From the NCBI GenBank assembly GCA_947643715.1, contig CANRXB010000008.1, forward strand, positions 1 through 64,000: DNA of 64,000 nt. The letters run 5' to 3'. The first letter of the stretch is position 1. Each line of letters opens with the position of its first letter. Below are positions 41,947-51,479 of the stretch, in pieces. The notes beneath the pieces are model-generated. The model saw only the letters and a list, made by a program, of their open reading frames with translations, searched no databases and was not told where the DNA came from. A program made the translations under genes and the position numbers. The stretch is from an uncultured bacterium. Lineage in GTDB: Bacteria > Bacillota > Clostridia > Oscillospirales > Oscillospiraceae.

Positions 41947-42546
41947 TCAATAGCGGCGGACGACGGCCACGACCCGGCCCAGGATGGAGCAGCCGGTGCC
42001 GTCGATGGGCTGATACTCCGGGCTGGAGTTCTCGGGATAGAGCCAGATGTGGCCGCCGTCCCGGCGGAAGGTCTTGACGGTGGCCTCGTCTCCGAACAAG
42101 GCCACGACGATGTCGCCGTTCAGGGCCACGGACTGCTGGTGGACGATCACCAGGTCGCCGGGGAGTATGCCCGCGTCGAGCATGGACTCCCCGCGCACCT
42201 TCAGAGCGAAGTGTTCTCCGCTCAGGCCGTTGGTGTCGAAGGTGAGGTACTCCTCGATGTTCTCTTGGGCCAGGATGGGACTGCCCGCCGCGACATAGCC
42301 CAGCAGGGGGACCTGGTCCTTGCGGTCGTATTTGGGCGCGGTGATGGTGATGGCCCGAGTCTTGCCCTCGGCCTGGGCGATGACGCCGGCTTCCCGCAAG
42401 CCCTTCATATGGAAATGGACGGTGGCGGGGGATTTCAGCCCGATGGCTTCGGCGATCTCGCGCACGGAGGGGGGATAACCGTGTTCCTCTGAGAAAGCCA
42501 GGATGTAGTCATAGATTTGCTGCTGTTTCTGGGTCAGTTTAGCCAT
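41947..42546 (-). CDS. lexA: LexA SOS repressor
   Basis: MAKLTQKQQQIYDYILAFSEEHGYPPSVREIAEAIGLKSPATVHFHMKGL...LKVRGESMLDAGILPGDLVIVHQQ. Confidence 0.95.
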   Translation of the reverse strand: MAKLTQKQQQIYDYILAFSEEHGYPPSVREIAEAIGLKSPATVHFHMKGLREAGVIAQAEGKTRAITITAPKYDRKDQVPLLGYVAAGSPILAQENIEEYLTFDTNGLSGEHFALKVRGESMLDAGILPGDLVIVHQQSVALNGDIVVALFGDEATVKTFRRDGGHIWLYPENSSPEYQPIDGTGCSILGRVVAVVRRY

Positions 42547-42664
42547 GGCACATGCTCCTTCCAAAAGTCGTCCCAGGCGGTGGGGACGCTGAACGTTTCT
42601 GGCTATGCAGTGACAGGGGCGTTGGATCTTCCCCTATATCATATCATAGGATGTTCGAAATGTC

Positions 42665-42676
42665 AAACGTTCGTTC
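42665..42676 (-). promoter_or_regulatory. Candidate LexA/SOS box upstream of lexA
   Basis: Minus strand GAACGAACGTTT, one mismatch to GAACNNNNGTTC. Confidence 0.4.
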
Positions 42677-43362
42677 TAAGTTTTTTCCAGTTTGGAGTGG
42701 ACGCCCTCAGAGCGCCTCGACCGGGTGAGATCGAACACGATGAGGCCGGCGCAGCCCGATATGAGGAGGACGAGGATGAGCACGGCGCAGTTGCGGAAGA
42801 ACGCCTGAGGCAGGATGGTGATGATCTGGTCCACGGCGGGGTCGAACAGCCAGTCGTCCTTGCCGGGGAAGAACAGGGCGTGGAACGCCACGAAGGCCCG
42901 GTCGAAGTCCAGAGCGGCCAGGACCCCTATGGTCAGGAAGGCGCTGCCCAGCCCGGCCCCCGCCCAAAAGGCGGGGCCGCGGCCCAGCAGGAGCGCGGGC
43001 CGCTGCCGTCCCCGGAGGGTGAGGACGGCCAGCGCCGCAAGCAGCCCCAAGGCGCAGGCCAGCGCCTGGAGGTCGAACTGGAAGAGGGAGCGCACGTCGG
43101 TGAAGTGGCTCTTCCCGCTGTCCGACCAGCGCAGCACGCCAGTGGAGAAGTCCTCGGCCCCGAGGCAGTAATCCAGCATCTCGTCATAGGCGGTGCGGAT
43201 CTCCTCCCAGGTGAGGCCGGTGGAACGCTCCAGCTCCAACGGGCCGATGTGGGCGTAATAGAAGGGGCGGCACAGGATGGGCACGGCGATGGCGGCGCAC
43301 AGCAGCGCCAAGGCCATGACGGCGGAGAGGAACACGGTGAGCGGCTTACTGGTGGTTTTCAT
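42676..43362 (-). CDS. TIGR01906-type integral membrane protein
   Basis: LERSTGLTWEEIRTAYDEMLDYCLGAEDFSTGVLRWSDSGKSHFTDVRSLFQ. Confidence 0.75.
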   Translation of the reverse strand: MKTTSKPLTVFLSAVMALALLCAAIAVPILCRPFYYAHIGPLELERSTGLTWEEIRTAYDEMLDYCLGAEDFSTGVLRWSDSGKSHFTDVRSLFQFDLQALACALGLLAALAVLTLRGRQRPALLLGRGPAFWAGAGLGSAFLTIGVLAALDFDRAFVAFHALFFPGKDDWLFDPAVDQIITILPQAFFRNCAVLILVLLISGCAGLIVFDLTRSRRSEGVHSKLEKT

Positions 43363-44020
43363 GAGCTTCCTCCTTTTCGGGCAGGGCGGACAGGGCGATG
43401 AGGACCTGAGAGGGCAGGTAGAACAGCCACATCCCCACCGATACGGCGTGATACAGGACGGGATCGGTCACCGGGGCGTTGAACAGCCCCACGCACAGAT
43501 CGCACCCGGCGAACAGCGTCAGGCCCAGGGCGGACCGCCGCCAGCGGTGGCCCGGAAGGGTCCAGGAGAGGGCGGCGTTGACCAGGAGCTGGGCGTAATA
43601 CACCGCGGCCAGCAGCTCCAGCGCAGCGGCCAGCCCCAGGGCCCACACCGCCAGCCCGGCCGCCCCGGCCAGACCGGCCCGGAGGGGCCATGCGCTGCCC
43701 GCCCCGGCGCGGCGCAGCCGGACGAGGTAGATGCCCTGGACGCCCAGGAACAGGGCGACGCCCAGGACGAGGTGGTCCCCACGGACCAGCAGGAACCAGT
43801 CTGCGGCTGCGGTGAGGGCCAGGGCGGCGGGGACCAGACGGTCCCCGCCCCGCGTGGCCCACAGCAGAGCGAACGCCAGACACAGCAGGATGCCGGCGTA
43901 TTTGATCGGGATGGTCCGACCGCCCCGGCCGGTGAGGTCCAGGAAGAGGAACGCGGCATACAGCGGCGCTTCCACCGCGAGGAAGGCCGCGGCGGACCGG
44001 GGCAGGCGGCGCTCAGCCAT
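43346..44020 (-). CDS. Polytopic membrane protein, YhhN/lysoplasmalogenase-like
   Basis: [63 protein letters not shown]. Confidence 0.55.
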   Translation of the reverse strand: MAERRLPRSAAAFLAVEAPLYAAFLFLDLTGRGGRTIPIKYAGILLCLAFALLWATRGGDRLVPAALALTAAADWFLLVRGDHLVLGVALFLGVQGIYLVRLRRAGAGSAWPLRAGLAGAAGLAVWALGLAAALELLAAVYYAQLLVNAALSWTLPGHRWRRSALGLTLFAGCDLCVGLFNAPVTDPVLYHAVSVGMWLFYLPSQVLIALSALPEKEEAHENHQ

Positions 44021-45005
44021 CTTCGGGCCCTGGGTCGGCCAGGTCCCGCCGGATCCCGGCCAGCGTCCGATAGAACTCCTCCCGGTCTTGGACCTTGCAG
44101 GCCCGCTCCTTCCAATAGGAGGCATAGGGTACGCCCTTGAGATACCAGGCCAGATGCTTGCGCATCTCCAGGCAGGCGATCTTCTCCCCCTTTTGGTCCA
44201 GGACCAGCTCGAACTGGCGCTGGACCGTGTCCATCCGCTCGGACAAGGGGGGCGGGGACGGGACCTCTTCGCCCGCCAGGGCGGCGGCGCACCGCGCCAG
44301 CAGCCAGGGGTCGCCGAAGGCCCCCCGGCCCACCATGGCCATGTCCGCGCCGGTATAGCGCAGGATGCGCACGGCGTCCTTCGCGCTGAACACGTCCCCG
44401 TTGGCGATGACCGGGATGGACACCGCCTGCTTCACCTCCCGGATCAGGTCCCAGTTGGCGGAGCCGGAGTACATCTGGGTCTTGGTACGGCCGTGGACCG
44501 CCACAGCGGCCGCGCCCGCGTCCTCCATGCGTCGGGCGAACTCCACGCAGTTGATGCTGCCCTTGTCCCAGCCCAGGCGGAACTTCACGGTGACCGGCGT
44601 CCCGGCCGCGCCCCGGACCACCGCCCGGACCACCCGCTCCGCCTTGTCTGGGTCGCGCATGAGGGCGGAGCCGTCCCCGGAGTTGGCTATCTTGGGGACG
44701 GGGCAGCCCATGTTGATATCGATGACGTCCGCCCCGGACCGCTCCAGGGCTAAGGCGGCGCCCTTCTCCATGAAGGGCTCGTCGCTGCCGAAGATCTGGA
44801 CGGCGGCGGGGTGCTCGTCCTTCCCCAGCTCCAGCAGGACGGGGGTCTTTTTGTCGCCGTAGCACAGGGCCTTGGCGCTCACCATCTCGGACACGGTGTA
44901 ACAGCCGGACATCTCCCGGCACACGGTTCGGAAGGCCAGGTCGGTGACCCCGGCCATGGGGCCCAGGGCCAGCTTGGTGTCCAGCTCCACATTGCCGATC
45001 TTCAT
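44013..45005 (-). CDS. dusB: tRNA-dihydrouridine synthase
   Basis: [36 protein letters not shown]...[24 protein letters not shown]. Confidence 0.93.
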   Translation of the reverse strand: MKIGNVELDTKLALGPMAGVTDLAFRTVCREMSGCYTVSEMVSAKALCYGDKKTPVLLELGKDEHPAAVQIFGSDEPFMEKGAALALERSGADVIDINMGCPVPKIANSGDGSALMRDPDKAERVVRAVVRGAAGTPVTVKFRLGWDKGSINCVEFARRMEDAGAAAVAVHGRTKTQMYSGSANWDLIREVKQAVSIPVIANGDVFSAKDAVRILRYTGADMAMVGRGAFGDPWLLARCAAALAGEEVPSPPPLSERMDTVQRQFELVLDQKGEKIACLEMRKHLAWYLKGVPYASYWKERACKVQDREEFYRTLAGIRRDLADPGPEDG

Positions 45006-45301
45006 ATACGGCGCTCCTCCCAGGGGGTATGATATCGATCCCCTATCTTAACATATCTTGGGGCAGGAATGCAAGGTGCGGCAGGCATAGTCACTTTTAC
45101 CTTCCATGTCGTCAGCCTGAAGATCTGGCGATCTCACGGATCGCGGCTTGAAACTCAAGGCTGGTCATGATACAATCGCAGTGACAGACCGGGATCTGAG
45201 GAGCGCGATGGGGGCAAGCCCGTCAGTCTGTACAAAAGTATTCACTGAAAGGGGGCATCCATACGAAAACAAGGATCCTGCGCGAACTGAAAAGCTCTTT
45301 A

Positions 45302-45745
45302 TTGCTGTTCCTGTGGCTGCTGCTGGCGCAGACGATAGCTGCTTTGTTCTCCGTGCTCGTCATGCTGGTCGTGCTCATCCTGCTGGCTATGGGTATCCAG
45401 CTCCAACTGTTGGGGCACACACCGTTGTGGGAGTGGATAGCCTGCGGCGTGCCGATCTGTCTGTACTGGCTGGCGATGGGGCGGATCGCCCCCTATGCTG
45501 CCCGGCCGGGGCCTGTTGGGATCGTGGCCGTGCTGACGGTGTGGGGCATACTGACGTCCCTGATGCGCAACATGTATCTAATCCTTTTCGTCCAAAGGAC
45601 CTGCGGCGGGATGCTGGAAGAGATCTTGGGCTGCGAAGGAGGGCTGGCCCTGACCATCGCCTGCTTCCTGCTGCCGGCAGCGCTCGGGATGGGCCTGCTC
45701 CTGGGGCGGGGAGAAAAGAAAGGATTGACGATCGGCTGGAAATAG
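45302..45745 (+). CDS. Small polytopic membrane protein, unknown function
   Basis: 147 aa with four hydrophobic segments (LFLWLLLAQTIAALFSVLVMLVVLILLAMGIQLQLLG...). Confidence 0.45.
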   Translation: MLFLWLLLAQTIAALFSVLVMLVVLILLAMGIQLQLLGHTPLWEWIACGVPICLYWLAMGRIAPYAARPGPVGIVAVLTVWGILTSLMRNMYLILFVQRTCGGMLEEILGCEGGLALTIACFLLPAALGMGLLLGRGEKKGLTIGWK

Positions 45746-45935
45746 GATATATATTGGAGTATCAAAGGGAGTAGCCTGCATGGACCAGTCTGTGTTCACC
45801 GTGCCGTCAGTACGATCTCACGATTCGGTCCGGTGATGAAGTGGCGAGACTTTGCTGCGGGAACGACAGCAAAGCCTCGTTTTTTTGTCTCCCGCCATGA
45901 TATCCTGGAAAATACGATAGAAACGAGGGGATCGG

Positions 45936-47558
45936 ATGGACCTTGCGCGATTATCGATGTTCATCGTCAAGCTGCTGGCCGGGACGGGAGTGTTCCTGGT
46001 AGGCGTGCACCAGCTCACCGCCAACATCGAGCAGCTCGCCACAGGGAAGATCAAGGAGCTGTTCGGAAGGACGGCGGACAAGCGTCTGGTGAACGTGGGG
46101 ATCGGCGCTGCGGCCACGGCGCTGATCCAAAGCTCCGGCGTGACCACGGTGCTCATCGTGGGCTTCGTCAACGTGGGCGTCATGGATCTGTATCAGGCGG
46201 CGGCCATGATCATGGGCGCCAACATCGGCACCACCGTCACCGCACAGATCGCCGCGTTGAGCGCGTTCCCCGTCACCACCTATATCCAGATCCTGGTGTT
46301 CGTGGGGATCATGATGAGCATGGTATGCAAGCGGGACGGCCTGAAAAAGACCGGGGCCATCCTATCCGGCCTGGGGCTGATCTTCATCGGACTGGCCCTG
46401 ATGTCGGACGCCATGAAAGTCAACCGGGACGCCATCCAGGGCCTGTTCGAAGTGGTCACCGACCCGTTCCTGCTGTTCCTCATCGGCATCTTCCTCACCG
46501 CGCTGGTCCAGTCCAGTTCGGCCACCACCTCGGTGATCATCGCCATGTCGGTGGCCGGGTTGACCATCGGCTCCGGCGGCAACGAGGTGCTGTATATCGT
46601 CCTGGGCACCAACATCGGCTCCTGCGTCACCGCCCTGATGTCCTCCGCCACCGCCGGGACCAACGCACGGCGGGCGGGACTGATCCATCTGATGTTCAAC
46701 ACGCTGGGATCGGCGATCTTCTTCGTGGTGCTGCTGTTCTGGCCGAGCTTCATGGAGGTCACCTTCCGGCAGTGGTTCCCCGCGCCCGCCACCCAGATCG
46801 CCATGTTCCACACCTTCTTCAACGTCACCGGCACCATCCTGTTCCTGCCGCTGTGCAGGGGGTTCGTCAAGGTGTCGGAGCTGCTCATCCGGGAGAAGCA
46901 GGCCGAGCCCGTCCCCACCTACCTGGACGAGCGTATGCTGTCCTCCGCGTCCCTGGCCATCTCCCAGCTCGAGAAGGAGCAGGTCCGGCTGTCCGACACC
47001 GCTATGGAGGCGTTCCGCACCGGCTACCGCTCCTTCGCGGGGAAGGACAAGGCCCTCATCGCCCCCACCCACCAGCTCATCGACCGGGCCAACGGCATCA
47101 GCCAGGCCATGACGGACTATCTGATCCGCCTGTCCGCCAAGAGCAAGCTGGCCGACGAGCGGAGCATATCCAACCTCCACAGCAACCTGGGCGACATCAT
47201 GCGTGTGGCGGAGATCGCGGACAACCTCACCAAGTACGCCCAGCGGTCCATCGACGGCGGCCTGGACTTTTCCGACAGCGTGAAGGAGGAGCTCGACGTG
47301 ATGGTGGAGCGCATCGAGACGCTGTACACGCTCACCAAACGGGCGGTGCTGGAGCGGGACGCGGGACTGCTGCCCCAGATCGACCAGATGGAGGAAGAGG
47401 TGGACGCCATGCGCAAGCGCCTCATCGACCGCCACATCCAGCGGCTGAACCAGGGGGAGTGCCGGGCGGAGTCCAGTGGGGTGTTCATCAACCTGGTGTC
47501 CAACCTGGAGCGTCTGGGCGATCACCTCACCTATATCGCCTATACGGTCCAGGAGTGA
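45936..47558 (+). CDS. Na+/Pi-cotransporter (NptA family) with PhoU-like C-terminus
   Basis: GVFLVGVHQLTANIEQLATGKIKELFGR...AALIQSSGVTTVLIVGFVNVG...LVQSSSATTSVIIAMS. Confidence 0.93.
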   Translation: MDLARLSMFIVKLLAGTGVFLVGVHQLTANIEQLATGKIKELFGRTADKRLVNVGIGAAATALIQSSGVTTVLIVGFVNVGVMDLYQAAAMIMGANIGTTVTAQIAALSAFPVTTYIQILVFVGIMMSMVCKRDGLKKTGAILSGLGLIFIGLALMSDAMKVNRDAIQGLFEVVTDPFLLFLIGIFLTALVQSSSATTSVIIAMSVAGLTIGSGGNEVLYIVLGTNIGSCVTALMSSATAGTNARRAGLIHLMFNTLGSAIFFVVLLFWPSFMEVTFRQWFPAPATQIAMFHTFFNVTGTILFLPLCRGFVKVSELLIREKQAEPVPTYLDERMLSSASLAISQLEKEQVRLSDTAMEAFRTGYRSFAGKDKALIAPTHQLIDRANGISQAMTDYLIRLSAKSKLADERSISNLHSNLGDIMRVAEIADNLTKYAQRSIDGGLDFSDSVKEELDVMVERIETLYTLTKRAVLERDAGLLPQIDQMEEEVDAMRKRLIDRHIQRLNQGECRAESSGVFINLVSNLERLGDHLTYIAYTVQE

Positions 47559-47568
47559 GAAAGAAAGA

Positions 47569-47607
47569 GCGTCCGCCCGCAGCGATCTGCGGACGGACGC
47601 TTTTTTT
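47569..47607 (+). terminator. Intrinsic terminator after Na/Pi cotransporter gene
   Basis: gcgtccgcccgcagcgatctgcggacggacgcttttttt. Confidence 0.85.
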
Positions 47608-47624
47608 GTGGGCCGGGGCCCGGA

Positions 47625-48569
47625 TCAGCCCATATGCTTGGCCAGGAACGCCTCCACGGTGGACCAGTACAGCTCCGGGTCGGCGGAGGCCGCCTCGCCG
47701 TGGGCCGCGCCGGGGACGGACAGCCGCTCTTTTTCCGGGCTGGCGCAGGCGCCGTACACCACGTCCAGCATGGAGTAGGGGACGAACGCGTCCTCCTCCC
47801 CGTGGATGAAGAGCATGGGCAGGGAGGCTTTTTCCAACTGCTCCACGGCCGACGCCTGCTTGAAGCTGTAGCCCGCCCTGATCTGGCACACCAGGGAAGC
47901 CGCGTCCAGCACAGGGAAGGTGGGCAGGCCGAACATGTCCTGGAGCTGGACGGCGAACTCGTCCCATACGGAGGAGTAACCGCAGTCCTCGATGATGCAC
48001 TTCACATTGGCGGGCAGCTCCTCCCCGGCGGTCATCATCACCGTGGCCCCGCCCATGGAGATGCCGAACAGCACGATCTCGGCCTGCGGGTCCTGGGCCG
48101 TGATGGTGCCCACCCAGTCCACGATGTCCTCGCGCTCCAGCCAGCCCATGCTGACATATCTGCCTTCGCTGCGTCCATGGGCCCGGGCGGCGGGGGCCAG
48201 GACGTGGAAGCCCATGTCGTGGAAGCGGACGGCGCTGGCGCCCATGGTCTGGGGGACGCTGCCGTAGCCGTGGCACAGCACGGCGTACCGGTGGCTGCCC
48301 TCCTGGGGGACGTAGAGCCCATGGAGGGTCAGGCCGTCCCGGCTGGTGAGCCAGCGGTCCTCGCTGCTGTCCTGGAGCCATGCGGCGTCTCCCTCCAGCA
48401 CCGATCCCTGGTCCCCGCCGATCATGCCGCCGGGGGCGTGGGGATCCAGGGCGAAGGTGAACATGTAGTTCCCGGCGAAAGCCAGGGCCCCTAGAGCCAG
48501 TACCAGCAAGACGGCCAGGACGGCCAGGACGATCTTTACGGCGGGGCTCCGTTCCAAGGATCTTGCCAT
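47625..48569 (-). CDS. Alpha/beta hydrolase with N-terminal TM anchor
   Basis: YAVLCHGYGSVPQTMGASAVRFHDMGFHVLAPAARAHGRSEGRYVSMG...IVLFGISMGGATVMM. Confidence 0.85.
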   Translation of the reverse strand: MARSLERSPAVKIVLAVLAVLLVLALGALAFAGNYMFTFALDPHAPGGMIGGDQGSVLEGDAAWLQDSSEDRWLTSRDGLTLHGLYVPQEGSHRYAVLCHGYGSVPQTMGASAVRFHDMGFHVLAPAARAHGRSEGRYVSMGWLEREDIVDWVGTITAQDPQAEIVLFGISMGGATVMMTAGEELPANVKCIIEDCGYSSVWDEFAVQLQDMFGLPTFPVLDAASLVCQIRAGYSFKQASAVEQLEKASLPMLFIHGEEDAFVPYSMLDVVYGACASPEKERLSVPGAAHGEAASADPELYWSTVEAFLAKHMG

Positions 48570-48808
48570 CAGGATCACGACCTTTCGCTCATGATATCGT
48601 CCCGCAGCCTGCGGCCGCAGGGCCCTCATCATATCACACCGGGCGCGCTTTGTCCACGGCCAGGGGACGCCGGTCCCCGCCCTCCCCTGGGTGGGGAGGA
48701 CGTATTTTGACTTGCCGAGCGGGCCGTATTGTGCTAAGATTCAAAGGAGCGAGCAGGAAGAGAGGGGGAAGGGGGACGCGGCTCGGCGCGATGCGGCCCC
48801 GAAACATC

Positions 48809-50296
48809 ATGTCAAACAAGATCGGATTCGACAATCAACGGTATCTGGACACGCAGTCCGCCAAGATCCGGGAGCGCATCGCCCAGTTCGGGGGCAAGCT
48901 GTACCTGGAGTTCGGCGGCAAGCTGTTCGACGACAACCACGCCGCCCGGGTGCTGCCCGGCTTCGCTCCGGACAGCAAGATCAGGATGCTGATGGAGCTG
49001 CGGGACAGCGTGGAGGTGGTGGTGGCCATCAACGCCACCGCCATCCAGGAGAACAAGCTCCGGGGGGACTTGGGCATCACATACGACGAGGACGTGCTGC
49101 GCCTCATCGACGAGTTCCAGGGGAAGGGGCTGTACGTGGGCGGCGTGGTGATCACCCAGTACGCCGGGCAGAGCGCGGCGGACGCCTTCCGGCGGCGGCT
49201 GGACGCGCTGGGGGTGAAGGTGTACCTCCACTACCCCATCCCCGGTTATCCCCACGACGTGGAGCGGATCATGTCCGACGAAGGCTTCGGCCGCAACGAC
49301 TATATCGACACCGCCCGGCCCCTGGTGGTGGTCACGGCCCCCGGGCCCGGCTCGGGGAAGATGGCCACCTGCCTGTCCCAGCTCTACCACCACCACAAGC
49401 GGGGCGTTCGGGCAGGGTACGCCAAGTTCGAGACCTTCCCCGTCTGGGACCTGCCGCTGAAGCACCCTGTGAACCTGGCCTATGAGGCGGCCACCGCCGA
49501 CCTGAACGACGTGAACATGATCGATCCCTTCCACCTCCAGGCGTATGGGGAGACCACGGTGAACTATAACCGGGACGTGGAGGTGTTCCCGGTGCTCCAG
49601 GCCATGTTCCGGGAGATCATGGGGGAGAGCCCCTACCGGTCCCCCACGGACATGGGGGTGAACATGGCCGGGCGGTGCATCGTGGACGGCGAGGCGGTGT
49701 GCGACGCCGCCCGGCAGGAGATCGTCCGGCGGTATCACGCCGCTTTGTGCGACCGCCGCCGGGGGCAGGGCAGCGACGAGATCGTCTACAAGCTGGAGCT
49801 GCTGATGAAGCAGGCCCAGGCCGGGCCCGAGCTGCGCCCCGTCATCGCCGCGGCCGAGGAGCGCGCGGAGCAGACGGGAGAGCCCGCCGCCGCCATCCAG
49901 CTCCCGGATGGGCGGGTCATCGCGGGCAAGACCTCCGACCTCATGGGGGCCGCCGCAGCGGCCCTGCTGGACGCGCTGAAGATGCTGGCGGGGATCGACG
50001 ACGCGGTCCACCTCATCTCCCGGGAGGCCATCGAGCCGATCCAGGCCCTGAAGGTGGGGCACTTGGGGAGCCGAAACCCCCGGCTGCACAGCGATGAGGT
50101 CCTCATCGCCCTGGCCATCTCCACCGCCACGGTGCCCCTGGCGGCGCAGGCGCTGGACAGCCTGGAGCTGCTCCGGGACTGCGAGGCCCACTCCTCCGTC
50201 ATCCTAACCGCTGCGGACAGCTCCACCTACGCCAAGCTGGGCCTGCGCCTGACCTGCACGCCGCGGTATCAGAGCAACCAGCTCTATCACAAATAA
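48809..50296 (+). CDS. DUF1846 family protein
   Basis: MSNKIGFDNQRYLDTQSAKIRERIAQFGGKLYLEFGGKLFDDNHAARVLPGFAPDSKIRMLMELRD. Confidence 0.92.
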   Translation: MSNKIGFDNQRYLDTQSAKIRERIAQFGGKLYLEFGGKLFDDNHAARVLPGFAPDSKIRMLMELRDSVEVVVAINATAIQENKLRGDLGITYDEDVLRLIDEFQGKGLYVGGVVITQYAGQSAADAFRRRLDALGVKVYLHYPIPGYPHDVERIMSDEGFGRNDYIDTARPLVVVTAPGPGSGKMATCLSQLYHHHKRGVRAGYAKFETFPVWDLPLKHPVNLAYEAATADLNDVNMIDPFHLQAYGETTVNYNRDVEVFPVLQAMFREIMGESPYRSPTDMGVNMAGRCIVDGEAVCDAARQEIVRRYHAALCDRRRGQGSDEIVYKLELLMKQAQAGPELRPVIAAAEERAEQTGEPAAAIQLPDGRVIAGKTSDLMGAAAAALLDALKMLAGIDDAVHLISREAIEPIQALKVGHLGSRNPRLHSDEVLIALAISTATVPLAAQALDSLELLRDCEAHSSVILTAADSSTYAKLGLRLTCTPRYQSNQLYHK

Positions 50297-50443
50297 GGGC
50301 CGGACGGGACCGGGATCGGCCCGCCGGGGGCGGGAGCGGAGAAAAAGGGACTTGCAATCCGGGACCGGGTGTGGTATCATATCTAACACCTGTGCGGGCA
50401 CTGCCCGCTGATACGACGTCATCACCGAAAGGATCTGAGTCAA

Positions 50444-50695
50444 ATGACCACGCCCCAGCTCATTCTGTCCATCATCTATTTCATCGTGGCCTTGGTCCTC
50501 ATCGCCATCGTGATGCTCCAGTCCGGGAAGAGCGCCGGCCTGTCCGGAGCCATCGCCGGCGGCGCAGACACGTTCCTGTCCAAGAACAAAGCCAAGTCCG
50601 CAGACGCACGCCTGGCCAAGATGACCAAATGGGTGGCCATCGTGTTCATGGTCCTCACCCTGGTGATCTGCCTTCTGCCCGGCGCTGCCGCCTGA
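50444..50695 (+). CDS. secG: Preprotein translocase subunit SecG
   Basis: IIYFIVALVLIAIVMLQSGKSAGLSGAIAGGADTFLSKNKAKSADARLAKMTKWVAIVF. Confidence 0.92.
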   Translation: MTTPQLILSIIYFIVALVLIAIVMLQSGKSAGLSGAIAGGADTFLSKNKAKSADARLAKMTKWVAIVFMVLTLVICLLPGAAA

Positions 50696-50703
50696 ACATG
50701 AAA

Positions 50704-50745
50704 AGACGCTCCCCCTGCCGTGACGGCGGGGGGAGCGCTTTTTTC
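50704..50745 (+). terminator. Intrinsic terminator of secG
   Basis: gacgctccccctgccgtgacggcggggggagcgcttttttc. Confidence 0.85.
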
Positions 50746-50761
50746 GTCGTGAGCACCGCCC

Positions 50762-51402
50762 TCAGATCCTGAGGTGTTCCGGGGGCCGGTATTGCAGCGC
50801 CTCCGCCAGATGGTGGACGGCGATGTCCGCCTCCCCATCCAGGTCGGCGATGGTGCGGGCCACCCGCAGGATGCGGTCGTGCCCCCGGGCGGTGAGGCCC
50901 AGACGCTCGAAGGCGCCGCGGATGAGCTGCTGGCAGGGCCCGTCCAGCTTGCAGTGGTCCCGCAGCTCGCGGGGGCCGAGCTGGGCGTTGCAGGCGGGGC
51001 CGTCCGGCCCGAACCGGGCGGTCTGGACCGCCCGGGCGGCGTTCACCCGCGCCCGGATGACGGCAGAGCTCTCCGCCGGAGCGCCCGCGCCGGACAGCTC
51101 GTCGTAATCCAAAGCGGGCACGTCCACGCAGATGTCGATGCGGTCCAGCATGGGCCCGGACAGCCGGGACAGGTAGCGGCGCACCGACTGCTCCGAGCAG
51201 GTGCACCGGCCCGACGGATGGCCGTACCAGCCGCATCTGCAAGGGTTCATGGCGCACACCAGCATGAACCGGCTGGGGTAGGTCACCGAGCCGGACACCC
51301 TGGAGATCTGGGCCTCCCCGTCCTCCAGGGGCTGGCGCAGGACCTCCAGCACGTCGGAATGGAACTCGGGCAGCTCGTCCAGGAACAACACCCCCGCCTA
51401 AC
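50762..51402 (-). pseudogene. comM: comM/yifB (Mg-chelatase-like AAA ATPase), 3' fragment; 5' part separated by inserted element
   Basis: Reading frame GVLFLDELPEFHSDVLEVLRQPLEDGEAQISRVSGSVTYPSRFMLVCAMNPCRCGW... is the Walker-B onward half of ComM; in-frame TAG immediately upstream at the junction with AT-richer foreign DNA. Confidence 0.88.
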
Positions 51403-51459
51403 TCTGCATGAGATACCAATTAGCAAAACGCCTGTGGCAGCACCGAGCCGGGGACTTTA

Positions 51460-51473
51460 CCCCCCCCCCCCCC
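51460..51473. repeat. Poly-C homopolymer (14 nt)
   Basis: cccccccccccccc directly read at 51460-51473, 6 nt from the stop of the 517-aa ORF and ~60 nt from the comM junction. Confidence 0.9.
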
Positions 51474-51479
51474 TCGTTT

